A stretch of DNA of 64,000 nt from assembly GCF_000769915.1 (NCBI RefSeq), contig NZ_JRLV01000024.1, positions 1 to 64,000 on the forward strand, written 5' to 3'. The DNA comes from Flavobacterium beibuense F44-8. GTDB taxonomy: Bacteria > Bacteroidota > Bacteroidia > Flavobacteriales > Flavobacteriaceae. Within the stretch, counting starts at the first letter, position 1, and every line of letters starts with the position of its first letter. A model generated the notes under the pieces. The model was not told the DNA's origin. It was given only the letters and a program-made list of their open reading frames with translations, and ran no database searches. Positions 38,163 through 47,300 of the stretch are shown here, piece by piece. Made by a program: the position numbers and the translations under genes.

Positions 38163-38709
38163 TTATAAAGAGATTATTAAAGAAACACAAGGCTCACTTG
38201 CTAAATTATCCCAACAACTAAACGATATAGAGATAGAGATAGCAGATACGTTTGAGATTAACTCATCAAACTTTAATGATGTATTAAACAGTCATAAAAA
38301 AAATATTTTCAAATTTCCTCTCATATATACTATCGAAATAACAGATTCCAGTATACTTAGAGATTTTGTTGAAAAATATCAAAACAGACCTCAGGGATTA
38401 AAAACTTCTAAATTTAACTATAGGGACAAAGAAGTTCCTGTTCAAAATACGCTGTATGTAGGCAGCACCATGAAAAACTTTTACGGCAGATTAAAACAAC
38501 ATCTGGGATTAACTGGAAAAAGTGTATATAGTATGCATTTGTTACGTTGGGATAAACAAATGACTTACACAGTCAAGGTAAAAGTATATGAGATTAAAAA
38601 CATAAAAGATCACGAAGTAATAATTACTCAAAATATAGTAGAAGCTATAGAACAACAAATATGGGACAAATTACAACCCATTTTTGGTAAAAAAAGCGGA
38701 CAATTATAA
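38158..38709 (+). CDS. GIY-YIG-like nuclease-fold protein, uncharacterised
   Basis: 183 residues. A short coiled N-terminus precedes a GIY-YIG-like pattern: LIYTIEI in place of the GIY strand, TLYVGSTMKNFYGRLKQHLG for the YIG strand with its Arg and His, and a late acidic residue in EAIEQQIWDKLQPIFGKKSG. Standalone proteins with the WD-LKP-FGKKG ending are widespread but, to my knowledge, uncharacterised. No partner gene is adjacent. The start codon lies inside a strong inverted repeat. Lower GC than the neighbouring ribosomal genes suggests it may be accessory. Confidence 0.65.
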   Translation: MNYKEIIKETQGSLAKLSQQLNDIEIEIADTFEINSSNFNDVLNSHKKNIFKFPLIYTIEITDSSILRDFVEKYQNRPQGLKTSKFNYRDKEVPVQNTLYVGSTMKNFYGRLKQHLGLTGKSVYSMHLLRWDKQMTYTVKVKVYEIKNIKDHEVIITQNIVEAIEQQIWDKLQPIFGKKSGQL

Positions 38710-38803
38710 CTTTTGATATTTCATCAATTTCATTTTTTTTAACTCTCTGAAAATGAAATAAGCCACACATAAAAAAGTGTTTAAATAATTATTTTTATAC
38801 ATA

Positions 38804-38834
38804 TTTGAATTTCTCATAAATAGTTGTACTTTTG
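38804..38834 (+). promoter_or_regulatory. Promoter of rplM-rpsI
   Basis: TTTG (38804-38807), 19 bases, TACTTTTG (38827-38834): an almost ideal Bacteroidota -33/-7 pair, upstream of a 45-base leader. Confidence 0.75.
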
Positions 38835-38854
38835 CATCCCCTTTATTGGGGATG
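38835..38854 (+). promoter_or_regulatory. Hairpin at the 5' end of the rplM leader
   Basis: CATCCCC-TTTATT-GGGGATG, formed by the first transcribed bases. Structured leaders upstream of ribosomal-protein genes, including L13, have been described for Bacteroidota, so this may be an autoregulatory L13 site; that link is inferred. Confidence 0.5.
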
Positions 38855-38879
38855 GAATGTTTAATTAAAATAATTTATT

Positions 38880-39335
38880 GTGAACACATTAAGCTACAAA
38901 ACAGTTTCAGCTAACAAGGCTACTGCTCAGAAAGAGTGGATCATAGTTGATGCTGAAGGTCATAATTTGGGCCGTTTTGCTTCAAAAGTTGCAATGCTTT
39001 TAAGAGGTAAATACAAAACAAATTATACACCGCACGTGGACTGTGGAGATAACGTAATTGTTATCAACGCAGAGAAAATCAATCTAACAGGTAACAAACT
39101 GGAGGACAAAACTTATATCCGCCACACTGGTTACCCTGGAGGTCAAAGAAGTTTGACTGCTAAAAATCTACAGGCTAAAAACCCTGCCATTTTAGTAGAA
39201 AAAGCTGTAAAAGGAATGCTACCTAAAAACAAATTAGGTGCTGAGCTATTCCGTAATTTAAATGTATATGTAGGTTCAGAGCACAAGCATGATGCTCAAC
39301 AACCTAAAACCGTTAACTTAAACGATCTAAAGTAA
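38880..39335 (+). CDS. rplM: 50S ribosomal protein L13
   Basis: 151 residues with a GTG start, within the normal length range. Family phrases WIIVDAEGHNLGRFASKVAMLLRGK, split as WIIVDAEGHNLGRFAS and LLRGK, and YIRHTGYPGGQR and GMLPKNKLGAELFRNLNVY are clear. It is a large-subunit protein and is co-transcribed with rpsI, whose ATG follows its stop codon directly. Confidence 0.97.
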   Translation: MNTLSYKTVSANKATAQKEWIIVDAEGHNLGRFASKVAMLLRGKYKTNYTPHVDCGDNVIVINAEKINLTGNKLEDKTYIRHTGYPGGQRSLTAKNLQAKNPAILVEKAVKGMLPKNKLGAELFRNLNVYVGSEHKHDAQQPKTVNLNDLK

Positions 39336-39722
39336 ATGGCTACTATTCACAAAATCGGTAGAAGAAAAACCGCTGTTGCGCGTGTATACGTTACCGAAGG
39401 TACAGGTAAAATTACCGTTAACAAAAAAGAATTCGAAACTTACTTCCCTACTGCAACTTTACAGTACAAAGTAATGCAACCTCTTGCAATGACAGAGAAC
39501 GCTGCTAACTTTGACGTAAAAGTAAACGTATACGGAGGTGGTATAACAGGACAGGCAGAAGCTGTAAGAATGGCTATCGCAAGAGCAATGTGCGAAGTTG
39601 ACGCTGAAAACAGAACAATCCTTAAACCGGAAGGTTTACTAACAAGGGATCCAAGAATGGTTGAGCGTAAGAAATTCGGTCAGAAGAAAGCACGTAAGAG
39701 ATTCCAGTTCTCTAAACGTTAA
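39336..39722 (+). CDS. rpsI: 30S ribosomal protein S9
   Basis: 128 residues. Diagnostic features are [13 protein letters not shown] at the N-terminus, [20 protein letters not shown] in the middle and the basic tail [18 protein letters not shown], whose C-terminal Arg reaches the P-site tRNA. Zero-base gap to rplM, the conserved L13-S9 pair. Confidence 0.97.
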   Translation: MATIHKIGRRKTAVARVYVTEGTGKITVNKKEFETYFPTATLQYKVMQPLAMTENAANFDVKVNVYGGGITGQAEAVRMAIARAMCEVDAENRTILKPEGLLTRDPRMVERKKFGQKKARKRFQFSKR

Positions 39723-39880
39723 TCTGCTGTTATTACAACAATCAGTTTATTCTTTTTTAAAAAAATTAAAACAAGTTGCTGTTGTCTCTTCTAACAGAGA
39801 GTTAGTTTAGCATCTAAATGGATAAGGCCGGAAACGCCACTTAACCATTGCTACTCAACAGAACGTAAACTATTACAAAA
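39723..39880 (+). promoter_or_regulatory. Leader/intergenic region before rpsB
   Basis: 158 bases without a gene. It contains small possible stems (CTGTT-9-AACAG near 39780-39800; GGC-7-GCC near 39826-39838) and no clear TAnnTTTG box or terminator. rpsB is therefore probably part of the rplM transcript, perhaps with a structured leader. Confidence 0.35.
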
Positions 39881-40639
39881 ATGGCAAATAAAGTAGAAGT
39901 TAAAGACTTACTAGAGGCAGGTGTTCACTTTGGACACATGACCAGAAAGTGGAATCCAAACATGGCTCCTTACATCTACATGGAGCGTAACGGTATCCAC
40001 ATTATAAACTTATATAAAACTGCTGCTAAGATTGAAGAAGCTAATGAGGCTCTTAAAAAAATCGCGGCATCAGGAAGAAAAGTATTATTTGTTGCTACTA
40101 AAAAGCAAGCAAAAGACATCGTTGCTGAAAAAGCAGCTGCAGCAAACATGCCTTACATCACAGAAAGATGGCCAGGTGGTATGCTAACTAACTTCGTTAC
40201 TATCAGAAAAGCTGTTAAGAAAATGGCTTCTATTGATAAAATGAAGAAAGATGGTACATTTAATACGCTATCTAAAAAAGAGCGTTTACAGGTAGATCGT
40301 CTTCGTGCAAAACTTGAGAAAAACTTAGGTTCAATTGCCGACATGACCAGATTACCAGCTGCACTGTTTGTAGTTGATATTAAAGCTGAACACATCGCAG
40401 TAAAAGAAGCACACAAATTAAACATTCCGGTTTTTGCAATGGTAGATACTAACTCTGACCCAAGAGAGGTAGATTACGTAATACCAGCTAATGATGATGC
40501 TTCAAAATCAATTGACAAAATTTTATCTTTAGTTTCAGGCGCTATCGTTGAAGGACTTTCTGACAGAAAATCTGAAAAAGAAGAGCAGGATGCTACTGCT
40601 GCTAAAGCAGAAGCTCCACAAGCGGCTACTGAAGAATAA
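39881..40639 (+). CDS. rpsB: 30S ribosomal protein S2
   Basis: 252 residues with N-terminal phrase LLEAGVHFGHMTRKWNPNM and later ITERWPGGMLTNF and IPVFAMVDTNSDP, all diagnostic for S2. It ends in an acidic/alanine-rich tail (about 228-252), common in this phylum. Next to tsf, as in most bacteria. Confidence 0.97.
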   Translation: MANKVEVKDLLEAGVHFGHMTRKWNPNMAPYIYMERNGIHIINLYKTAAKIEEANEALKKIAASGRKVLFVATKKQAKDIVAEKAAAANMPYITERWPGGMLTNFVTIRKAVKKMASIDKMKKDGTFNTLSKKERLQVDRLRAKLEKNLGSIADMTRLPAALFVVDIKAEHIAVKEAHKLNIPVFAMVDTNSDPREVDYVIPANDDASKSIDKILSLVSGAIVEGLSDRKSEKEEQDATAAKAEAPQAATEE

Positions 40640-40655
40640 ATAATAACATTACAAT

Positions 40656-40714
40656 AAAGTCGTTGTGCTGGTAGATGTTTACTTTTGTAGTCATTATATC
40701 AACATAACGACTTT
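40656..40714 (+). promoter_or_regulatory. Long-range hairpin and -7 box between rpsB and tsf
   Basis: A perfect 9-bp pair AAAGTCGTT (40656-40664) / AACGACTTT (40706-40714) encloses a TACTTTTG -7 box (40680-40687). It may be a partial terminator plus an internal promoter that allows EF-Ts to be made in excess of S2. Confidence 0.45.
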
Positions 40715-40742
40715 AATTTTAACCTATTAAAATAATTTCAAA

Positions 40743-41567
40743 ATGGCAAATATTACTGCTGCTGACGTAAATAAATTAAGGCAAACTACAGGTGCCGGTA
40801 TGATGGACTGTAAAAAAGCCCTTGTTGAGGCTGAAGGAGATTTTGACAAAGCGATCGAAATCCTTCGTAAAAAAGGCCAAAAAGTTGCTGCTAACAGAGC
40901 TGACAGAGAGTCTACTGAAGGTGCTGTTATCGCAGTTGTTAATGCTGACAAAACTGCCGGTGTAGTTATCTCTCTTAACTGTGAGACTGACTTCGTTGCT
41001 AAAAACGAATCTTTCGTGAAATTAGCTACAGATCTTGCTGAGCTTGCATTAAACTTCAACACTAAAGAAGAATTCCTTGCTGCTGCTTTCGGAAACATCA
41101 CTGTTGAAGAAAAACTTACTGAGCAAACAGGTGTTATCGGTGAGAAAATCGAGATCGGTTCTTTCGAAAGACTTGAAGGTGCATTTGTAGGTTCATACAT
41201 CCACGCTGGTAACAGAATCGCTACTCTTGTAAGCCTTTCTGCTAACGTAGAAGGTGGTGAAGAAGCTGCTAGAAACGTTGCTATGCAGGCTGCTGCTATG
41301 GCTCCACTTGCTCTTAACGAGGAAGGTATCGATGCTGCAGTAGTTGAGAAAGAAATCGAGATCGCTAAAGATCAGTTACGTCAGGAAGGTAAACCGGAAG
41401 CTATGTTAGACAACATTGCTAAAGGTAAACTTGGCCGTTTCTTTAAAGACAACACTCTTGTTAACCAGGATTACATTAAAGACAGCAAACTAAGCGTAAG
41501 CGGTTATGTTAAGTCTGTTGATGCTTCTCTAGTTGTTACAGGTTTCAAAAGAGTTGCTCTTGCTTAA
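40743..41567 (+). CDS. tsf: Translation elongation factor Ts
   Basis: 274 residues, the nucleotide-exchange factor of EF-Tu. The N-terminal UBA-like domain has VNKLRQTTGAGMMDCKKALVEAEGD, split here as VNKLRQTTGAGMMDC and KKALVEAEGD; the core has VVISLNCETDFVAKNESF; the coiled-coil/dimer region and FKRVALA end are complete. It follows rpsB and is closed by a strong terminator. Confidence 0.97.
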   Translation: MANITAADVNKLRQTTGAGMMDCKKALVEAEGDFDKAIEILRKKGQKVAANRADRESTEGAVIAVVNADKTAGVVISLNCETDFVAKNESFVKLATDLAELALNFNTKEEFLAAAFGNITVEEKLTEQTGVIGEKIEIGSFERLEGAFVGSYIHAGNRIATLVSLSANVEGGEEAARNVAMQAAAMAPLALNEEGIDAAVVEKEIEIAKDQLRQEGKPEAMLDNIAKGKLGRFFKDNTLVNQDYIKDSKLSVSGYVKSVDASLVVTGFKRVALA

Positions 41568-41590
41568 TTAAAAACAAGCAAACACATATA

Positions 41591-41622
41591 AAAAAATCCC
41601 GATGTTTCCATCGGGATTTTTT
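41591..41622. terminator. Terminator after tsf, also serving the convergent lipoprotein gene
   Basis: AAAAAATCCCGATG-TTTC-CATCGGGATTTTTT, a perfect 14-bp stem with a 4-base loop. Confidence 0.9.
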
Positions 41623-41635
41623 GTTATAATACTCT

Positions 41636-42217
41636 CTAGCCTTTATTACTATTTCTTAACAAGAAAAAGGTGCGTTGCATATATGCCAATTCATTCAATT
41701 TATCTTTTTTCTCCTCTTCACTTTTCCACATAATACCATTAATCGCCTCACGGTTTCTGTCAAAAAAATCTAAGGCATACATCTCTACCTCATCATCAGT
41801 TAGCGGACATGTAGCAAGCAAACTAAAAAATCGGTCATAATTAAGCAAGTTTTGCTCTAGCCCCATTTGTTCATCAAGAAAATAAAGCTTCATTGCATCA
41901 CTACCTTCATCAATTACTCTATCACCTATTATACTAAACCAAAAATTTTTGAGGTTATCATGATAATCAGGCGCAGTAACCTCTACATCGCTTTTATAAC
42001 GCTCCCACAATTCATTAAGCGTAAAACTCTTTTGGTCAAATGTTTTATAAACTAGTTTATTTCTCGGTATATCACCCTGCCCTGACGGCGGATCATCATC
42101 ATGAATAACATGTACATTTTTAGGATTTGCAGCCTGTACAGGCTCTTGCTCTTTATCTTCACTGCAGGAGATAAAAACAAGACATACAACCAAGAACAGT
42201 AAGGATGTTTTTTTCAT
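41636..42217 (-). CDS. Uncharacterised lipoprotein, mostly helical
   Basis: 193 residues from MKKTSLLFL; the open frame extends to 42352 into the ald gene but those codons are only the overlap of frames. Lipobox FISC is followed by a 35-residue flexible spacer and a helical domain (LNELWERYKSDVEV ... QNLLNYDRFFSLLATCPLTDDEVEMYALDFFDRNR). I do not recognise the family. Monocistronic and convergent with tsf. Confidence 0.7.
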   Translation of the reverse strand: MKKTSLLFLVVCLVFISCSEDKEQEPVQAANPKNVHVIHDDDPPSGQGDIPRNKLVYKTFDQKSFTLNELWERYKSDVEVTAPDYHDNLKNFWFSIIGDRVIDEGSDAMKLYFLDEQMGLEQNLLNYDRFFSLLATCPLTDDEVEMYALDFFDRNREAINGIMWKSEEEKKDKLNELAYMQRTFFLLRNSNKG

Positions 42218-42290
42218 AAGGCAGGTGGTTTTTTTAGTTAAATTAAAATATAAAACACTAAATATAAACAACTTACACCTTAAAACCAAA

Positions 42291-43385
42291 TTACACCAAA
42301 GGCAAGTCAAACACCTCAAGTAATTCCTTAGCCACAACCTCACCTTTAACAATACTTAATCCCGAACGCAAGTCGGCATTCTGTTCACAGGCTTTTTCCC
42401 AGCCCATATTAGCCAGTTTAAGCACATAAGGCAACGTTACATTAGTAAGCGCCAGTGTAGAGGTATAAGGCACAGCACCCGGCATATTGGCTACGCAATA
42501 GTGCACTATATCATCAATTACAAAAGTAGGATCATCATGCGTGGTAGGCCTTGTGGTTTCAATACATCCTCCCTGATCTACAGCAACATCAACCAGCACC
42601 GTACCCGGGCGCATTTCTTTAAGCATTTCTCTTGTAATCAGGTTAGGTGCTTTAGCACCAGGTATCAATACCGCCCCGATAATAAGATCATGGTTTTTAA
42701 TATGCTTCTTAATATTATACACGCTTGAAAATTCGGTTACCACATGGCTCGGCATTACATCGTTTACATAACGAAGGCGCTTCATGTTAATATCCAGTAT
42801 AGTAACATGAGCACCAAGTCCGGCTGCCATTTTAGCTGCCTGCACTCCTACTACTCCAGCACCAAGCACAAGTACTTTCCCCGGAGGCACACCCGGCACT
42901 CCACCTAAAAGCACACCACGCCCTTTAATAGGTTTTTCAAGATACTTAGCTCCTTGCTGTATTGCCATACGTCCTGCTACCTCACTCATAGGTGTTAATA
43001 GCGGTAAAGTTCCTTCGCTATCGGTTACGGTTTCATAAGCAATACACACAGCCTTACTGCTAATCATAGCTTCAGTAAGTTCTCTACTTGATGCAAAATG
43101 AAAATAGGTAAACACAATCTGGTTTTTCTTCACCAGGTTATACTCATACGCTATAGGCTCCTTTACTTTAACAATCATCTCGGTCATTGCATATACTGCT
43201 TCAATGGTTGGAAGCATATAAGCTCCTGTTTCCCGATAGTCATCGTCAGAGAAGCCACTACCCTCTCCTGCTCCTTCCTGCACAAACACCCGATGCCCGC
43301 AGTTTACCAATTCAAAAACACCCGCCGGAGTAACTGCCACCCGACTCTCATAATTTTTAATTTCTTTAGGAACCCCTATTTTCAT
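42291..43385 (-). CDS. ald: Alanine dehydrogenase
   Basis: A 364-residue NAD-dependent L-alanine dehydrogenase. It starts MKIGVPKEIKNYESRVAVTP with the substrate Arg, contains the catalytic region FTYFHFASSRELT and the Rossmann motif VLVLGAGVVGVQAA, and ends with DVAVDQGGCIETTRPTTHD and ANMPGAVPYTST. It interconverts alanine and pyruvate plus ammonia, mainly for nitrogen and carbon use. Length is normal and the gene stands alone. Confidence 0.93.
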   Translation of the reverse strand: MKIGVPKEIKNYESRVAVTPAGVFELVNCGHRVFVQEGAGEGSGFSDDDYRETGAYMLPTIEAVYAMTEMIVKVKEPIAYEYNLVKKNQIVFTYFHFASSRELTEAMISSKAVCIAYETVTDSEGTLPLLTPMSEVAGRMAIQQGAKYLEKPIKGRGVLLGGVPGVPPGKVLVLGAGVVGVQAAKMAAGLGAHVTILDINMKRLRYVNDVMPSHVVTEFSSVYNIKKHIKNHDLIIGAVLIPGAKAPNLITREMLKEMRPGTVLVDVAVDQGGCIETTRPTTHDDPTFVIDDIVHYCVANMPGAVPYTSTLALTNVTLPYVLKLANMGWEKACEQNADLRSGLSIVKGEVVAKELLEVFDLPLV

Positions 43386-43542
43386 GTGGATAAAATTTAA
43401 ATTTTACCAAATATAACAAATACACCCCCTAAATATTACAAAGAAAAATATAAAATAACATAATTTTAAAACACAACCCCCTAAAAAACAAAACATCAAC
43501 AATCAAAAAACACCAAAACTGCCAGATTAACCATAAAAGCAG

Positions 43543-43550
43543 TATTTTTG
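43543..43550 (+). promoter_or_regulatory. -7 box (TATTTTTG) of the transporter gene
   Basis: An exact TAnnTTTG match 23 bases before the ATG; no convincing -33 element. Confidence 0.4.
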
Positions 43551-43573
43551 AAAATCCCCTTACAAACTAAACT

Positions 43574-44227
43574 ATGTTACAAACCCGAAAAGACACTATT
43601 TTTATAATCCTTGCCGGAATTTTTATTACCAATGCCGTAGTCGCCGAACTTATTGGCGGAAAATTAATCAATATAGGTCCGTATGTAATGAGTATCGGTA
43701 TTTTACCGTGGCCTGTGGTATTTTTAACTACCGATCTTATTAACGAATACTTCGGGCGAAAGGGCGTTAGGCGATTATCTTTCATTACCGCCGGCCTGAT
43801 AGCCTATTGTTTTATAGTATTGTATCTGGCTTTGCAAATACCTGCAGCAAAAGGCTTCAATACCGTTAGCGACGAACAGTTTACCGCCGTTTTTGGGCAA
43901 AGCATGTGGATTATAGTGGGCAGTATTACAGCTTTTTTGGTATCGCAGCTTATTGACATTGCTATTTTCCATTTCTTTAAGCAGCGAACGGGCAACAAAA
44001 TGATTTGGCTGCGAACTACGGGATCTACGGTCATATCACAACTTTTTGATAGCTTTATAGTACTGGGAATTGCCTTTTGGCTTACCGGAAAAATAGATAC
44101 TACTACCTACATCGCTTCAGCCTTTACAGGATATTTCGTAAAACTGATAATAGCAATAGTACTTACGCCGTTAATATATGTAGGCCATGCCTGGATTAGC
44201 AAATACATAGAGCCCGAAAAAGAGTAA
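43574..44227 (+). CDS. Queuosine precursor transporter, YhhQ/VUT family
   Basis: A 217-residue membrane protein with about six hydrophobic segments. Family phrases include LIGGKLINIGPYVMSIGILPWPVVFLTTDLINEYFG, given here as LIGGKLI, PWPVVFLTTDLINEY, and GSTVISQLFDSFIVLGIAF. The family imports queuosine precursors (preQ0/preQ1) for tRNA modification. No queuosine biosynthesis gene is in the window to refine the substrate. Confidence 0.85.
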   Translation: MLQTRKDTIFIILAGIFITNAVVAELIGGKLINIGPYVMSIGILPWPVVFLTTDLINEYFGRKGVRRLSFITAGLIAYCFIVLYLALQIPAAKGFNTVSDEQFTAVFGQSMWIIVGSITAFLVSQLIDIAIFHFFKQRTGNKMIWLRTTGSTVISQLFDSFIVLGIAFWLTGKIDTTTYIASAFTGYFVKLIIAIVLTPLIYVGHAWISKYIEPEKE

Positions 44228-44282
44228 TTATCAGGCTCTAAGAAAACAGGTGGCTATGCATACTATTTTAAAAACTATGCCC

Positions 44283-44290
44283 TATATTTG
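44283..44290 (+). promoter_or_regulatory. -7 box (TATATTTG) of the TraB-family gene
   Basis: An exact TAnnTTTG match 34 bases before the TTG start codon. Confidence 0.45.
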
Positions 44291-44324
44291 ATATAACACT
44301 ACTTACACCTTAATTTTTACAGCC

Positions 44325-47300
44325 TTGAAAAAACTTGCTTTACTATTACTACTAGCGTTTTCCAGCACCCTTTTTGCTCAGGAAAAAAAATACCAGAGCC
44401 TTTTGTGGGAGGTATCGGGTAATGGTCTTACCAAAAAATCATACCTGTATGGCTCCATGCATGTAAGCGACAAGGTTTCCTATCACCTTTCAGATGCTTT
44501 TTTTAAACATCTGCTGGATGCCGACATGGTTGCTAACGAAAGCGAACCCTCTACATGGATAGACCTGTATGGTGTTTTATCAAGGGATGGGTATGACTAT
44601 TACGGACAAGGCAAGTTTTATTCAGAGTTTTACCTTTCTCCTTTAGAGAAGGATAAAATGTATCCGTTATTCTACATGAATAACTTCACCATGAACAACC
44701 TTTTGTTCAGGACAAACGAACACCAAAAGGAATATCAGGAAGAAACCTACCTGGATATGTTTATATACCGTACAGGCAGGAAATACAATAAAAAAACTGT
44801 AGGACTGGAAGACACCAAAACTTCCATCATCAATATTATGAACGCCGACATGACTAACACCAAGCCAAAGGAGGAAAACATAATAGCCCTACAAAAAATA
44901 CTGAAAAATAACGGCTACGATGAAGCCATGATTAATTTTTACAGAGACAAGGATCTGGATATGATTGATTCGCTAACTGTATTATCGGCTCCCGAAGGCT
45001 ACCTAAAAGCCCTTCTCTACGACCGTAATGTGGTTATGGTAAAATCAATAGACAGCCTTGCCCAAAAAGGAAGTCTGTTTGCCGCTGTGGGTGCCGCCCA
45101 CCTACCGGGTAAAAAAGGCATTATCGAAATGCTTCGTAAAAAAGGCTATACTGTTAACCCCGTTTTTGATAATTACACTGAAGAAGGTAAAGCAAAAAAA
45201 CAGGAAATAGAGTCTTACTTCGTTCAGCCAACATACAAACAATATACATCACCGGACGGAACTATTAGCCTACCACTGTACAAAGCCGTTATTGAGAACG
45301 AAGACAATATAGAATCGCCCGATTTGGCCAATGGCGGATACATCAATGTAAAGAGACTTCCTTTAATTGATTTTCTTAAAAAGGACAATAAACCGTTTAA
45401 TCATAAATCACTGGACAGTCTATTCTATGAAAATATTCCGGGTAAAATACTCGACAAAAAATTCTATACTCAGGACGGTTATGATGTTTACGATATAAAA
45501 AATGTTACCAAAACAGGAAACACGCAACGATACAGGTACTACATAACACCACTTGAAATCATAGTGGTTAGTATGGCCGGAGAGGAAGATTATACCCGCA
45601 AGTTTGAAAACGATGTGTTTAGCAAAATAACGCTAAAACCTATCACCTCACAATGGAAAGATATTACCCCTAACCGTGGTAGTTTTAGCCTTAAAGCCCC
45701 TTCATACACTATTGTTTATGGCGACAGGGTAAATTCTAAAACTGTCTCTAACATTGAGATGTACTCTTATAACCCTCAGGATAAGGCACATTACTTCCTG
45801 CTGGAAAGAGCGCTTTCAGACAATAATAATCTGGAAAACTCGTCTTTTGAACTGAAACGTATTCAATATGAGTTTTATAACCAGTTGGATATCGACTCCA
45901 CACAAACAAAAATGACAGAAACTCCGTTAAGCTTTACATCGGTTTCTGCTATAGGCGATAAAACCATAAGGTTAAAATCTTTCCTTAAAGGAAGTAAGTA
46001 CTATCTAATGGGAGCTGTAGGCGCTAATGATACCGACAGTAATATGTTTTTTGACTCCTTTGAATACAAACCGGAAGTATCTGAAACTGAATACAGGGTG
46101 TATAAGGATACAACTGCGGGGTTTGAGGTTGATATACCCAAACTACAAAACGAATATCTTGATTTTGTTTCAAAACAGGATTACAGATACGGCAACGAAA
46201 AGAAAAATTACTTTACAACAAAAGACAACCATTACAGCTTTAAGCTACCGTCAGGTCAGGCTGTTAATGTATGGTACCATCAGGACCATAAATACAAAAA
46301 GCCACAAAGTATAGACTCCCTTACGGTTAAGATCAGGAAAATGATTACCGGAAGCGATGAGGATGAAGATGAGGATAATTCTGAAATCTCATCAATATCA
46401 GAACTATATGTAATTGGAGAAAATCCGTCCTATTCAAGAAACAGGAACTTTAAAAGCGCATGGAACAGTATTATTACCAAAGATCCCTTAGTAAAGCATA
46501 AAACAGAAATTAAAAACGAAAAAACATCGTTTGACAAAAGCACAGGTATCTATAAAATGGAAGCCCTTGCTGTAGACAACAAGTCTGAACAAGCCATAAA
46601 ATACAACCTGATTTACCGAAACGGAAAAGGCTACCTAATCAGAACGTTGGTAGACAAAGATTATAATAACAACGACCAGCAGGTAGAAAAAGTATTCAAT
46701 TCATTTAGGTTACTACCAGACGAAAACGAAGACATAAACAGTAAAAACAGGCTTGCACTATTTATAGAGGACGCTAAGAGCGAACATGATAGTATTCGTT
46801 ATTCTGCATTGAATTCGGTTTACAATCTTACAATCGAAAAAGAAGACCTGCCTACTCTGGAAAACTTTATAGATACTTTTGAATTTAAAAAAGATGAAAC
46901 AGAGGCATTAACCGGTCTATATGAAAAAATAGGCGAACTAAAAGATAAAAGGGCAATTGCATTTCTGGAAAAACAATACAAAAAAGAAAATGCCAACACC
47001 ATAACCCAGTTTGCCGTTCTAAAAGCACTTAACCGTCAAAAATCAGAAGAAGCATATAGAAAGATACTGGAACTTATGGAGTATGACCTCCCTATTTCAG
47101 ACAACAATTATGAACTAAGAAGACTTTTCTCCGGATTTAGCAACAATACCGAAAAAAGCAAAGTACTTTTCCCTGATATATTTCAGTTTTACAGCATAAA
47201 CGAATATCATGAACCTATACTAGGCTTCACTTCAAAACTTTTACAAAGTGATGCTGTCAAAGCTAAAAAGCTGAAAAGCTTTAAAAAAATGATCCTTACA

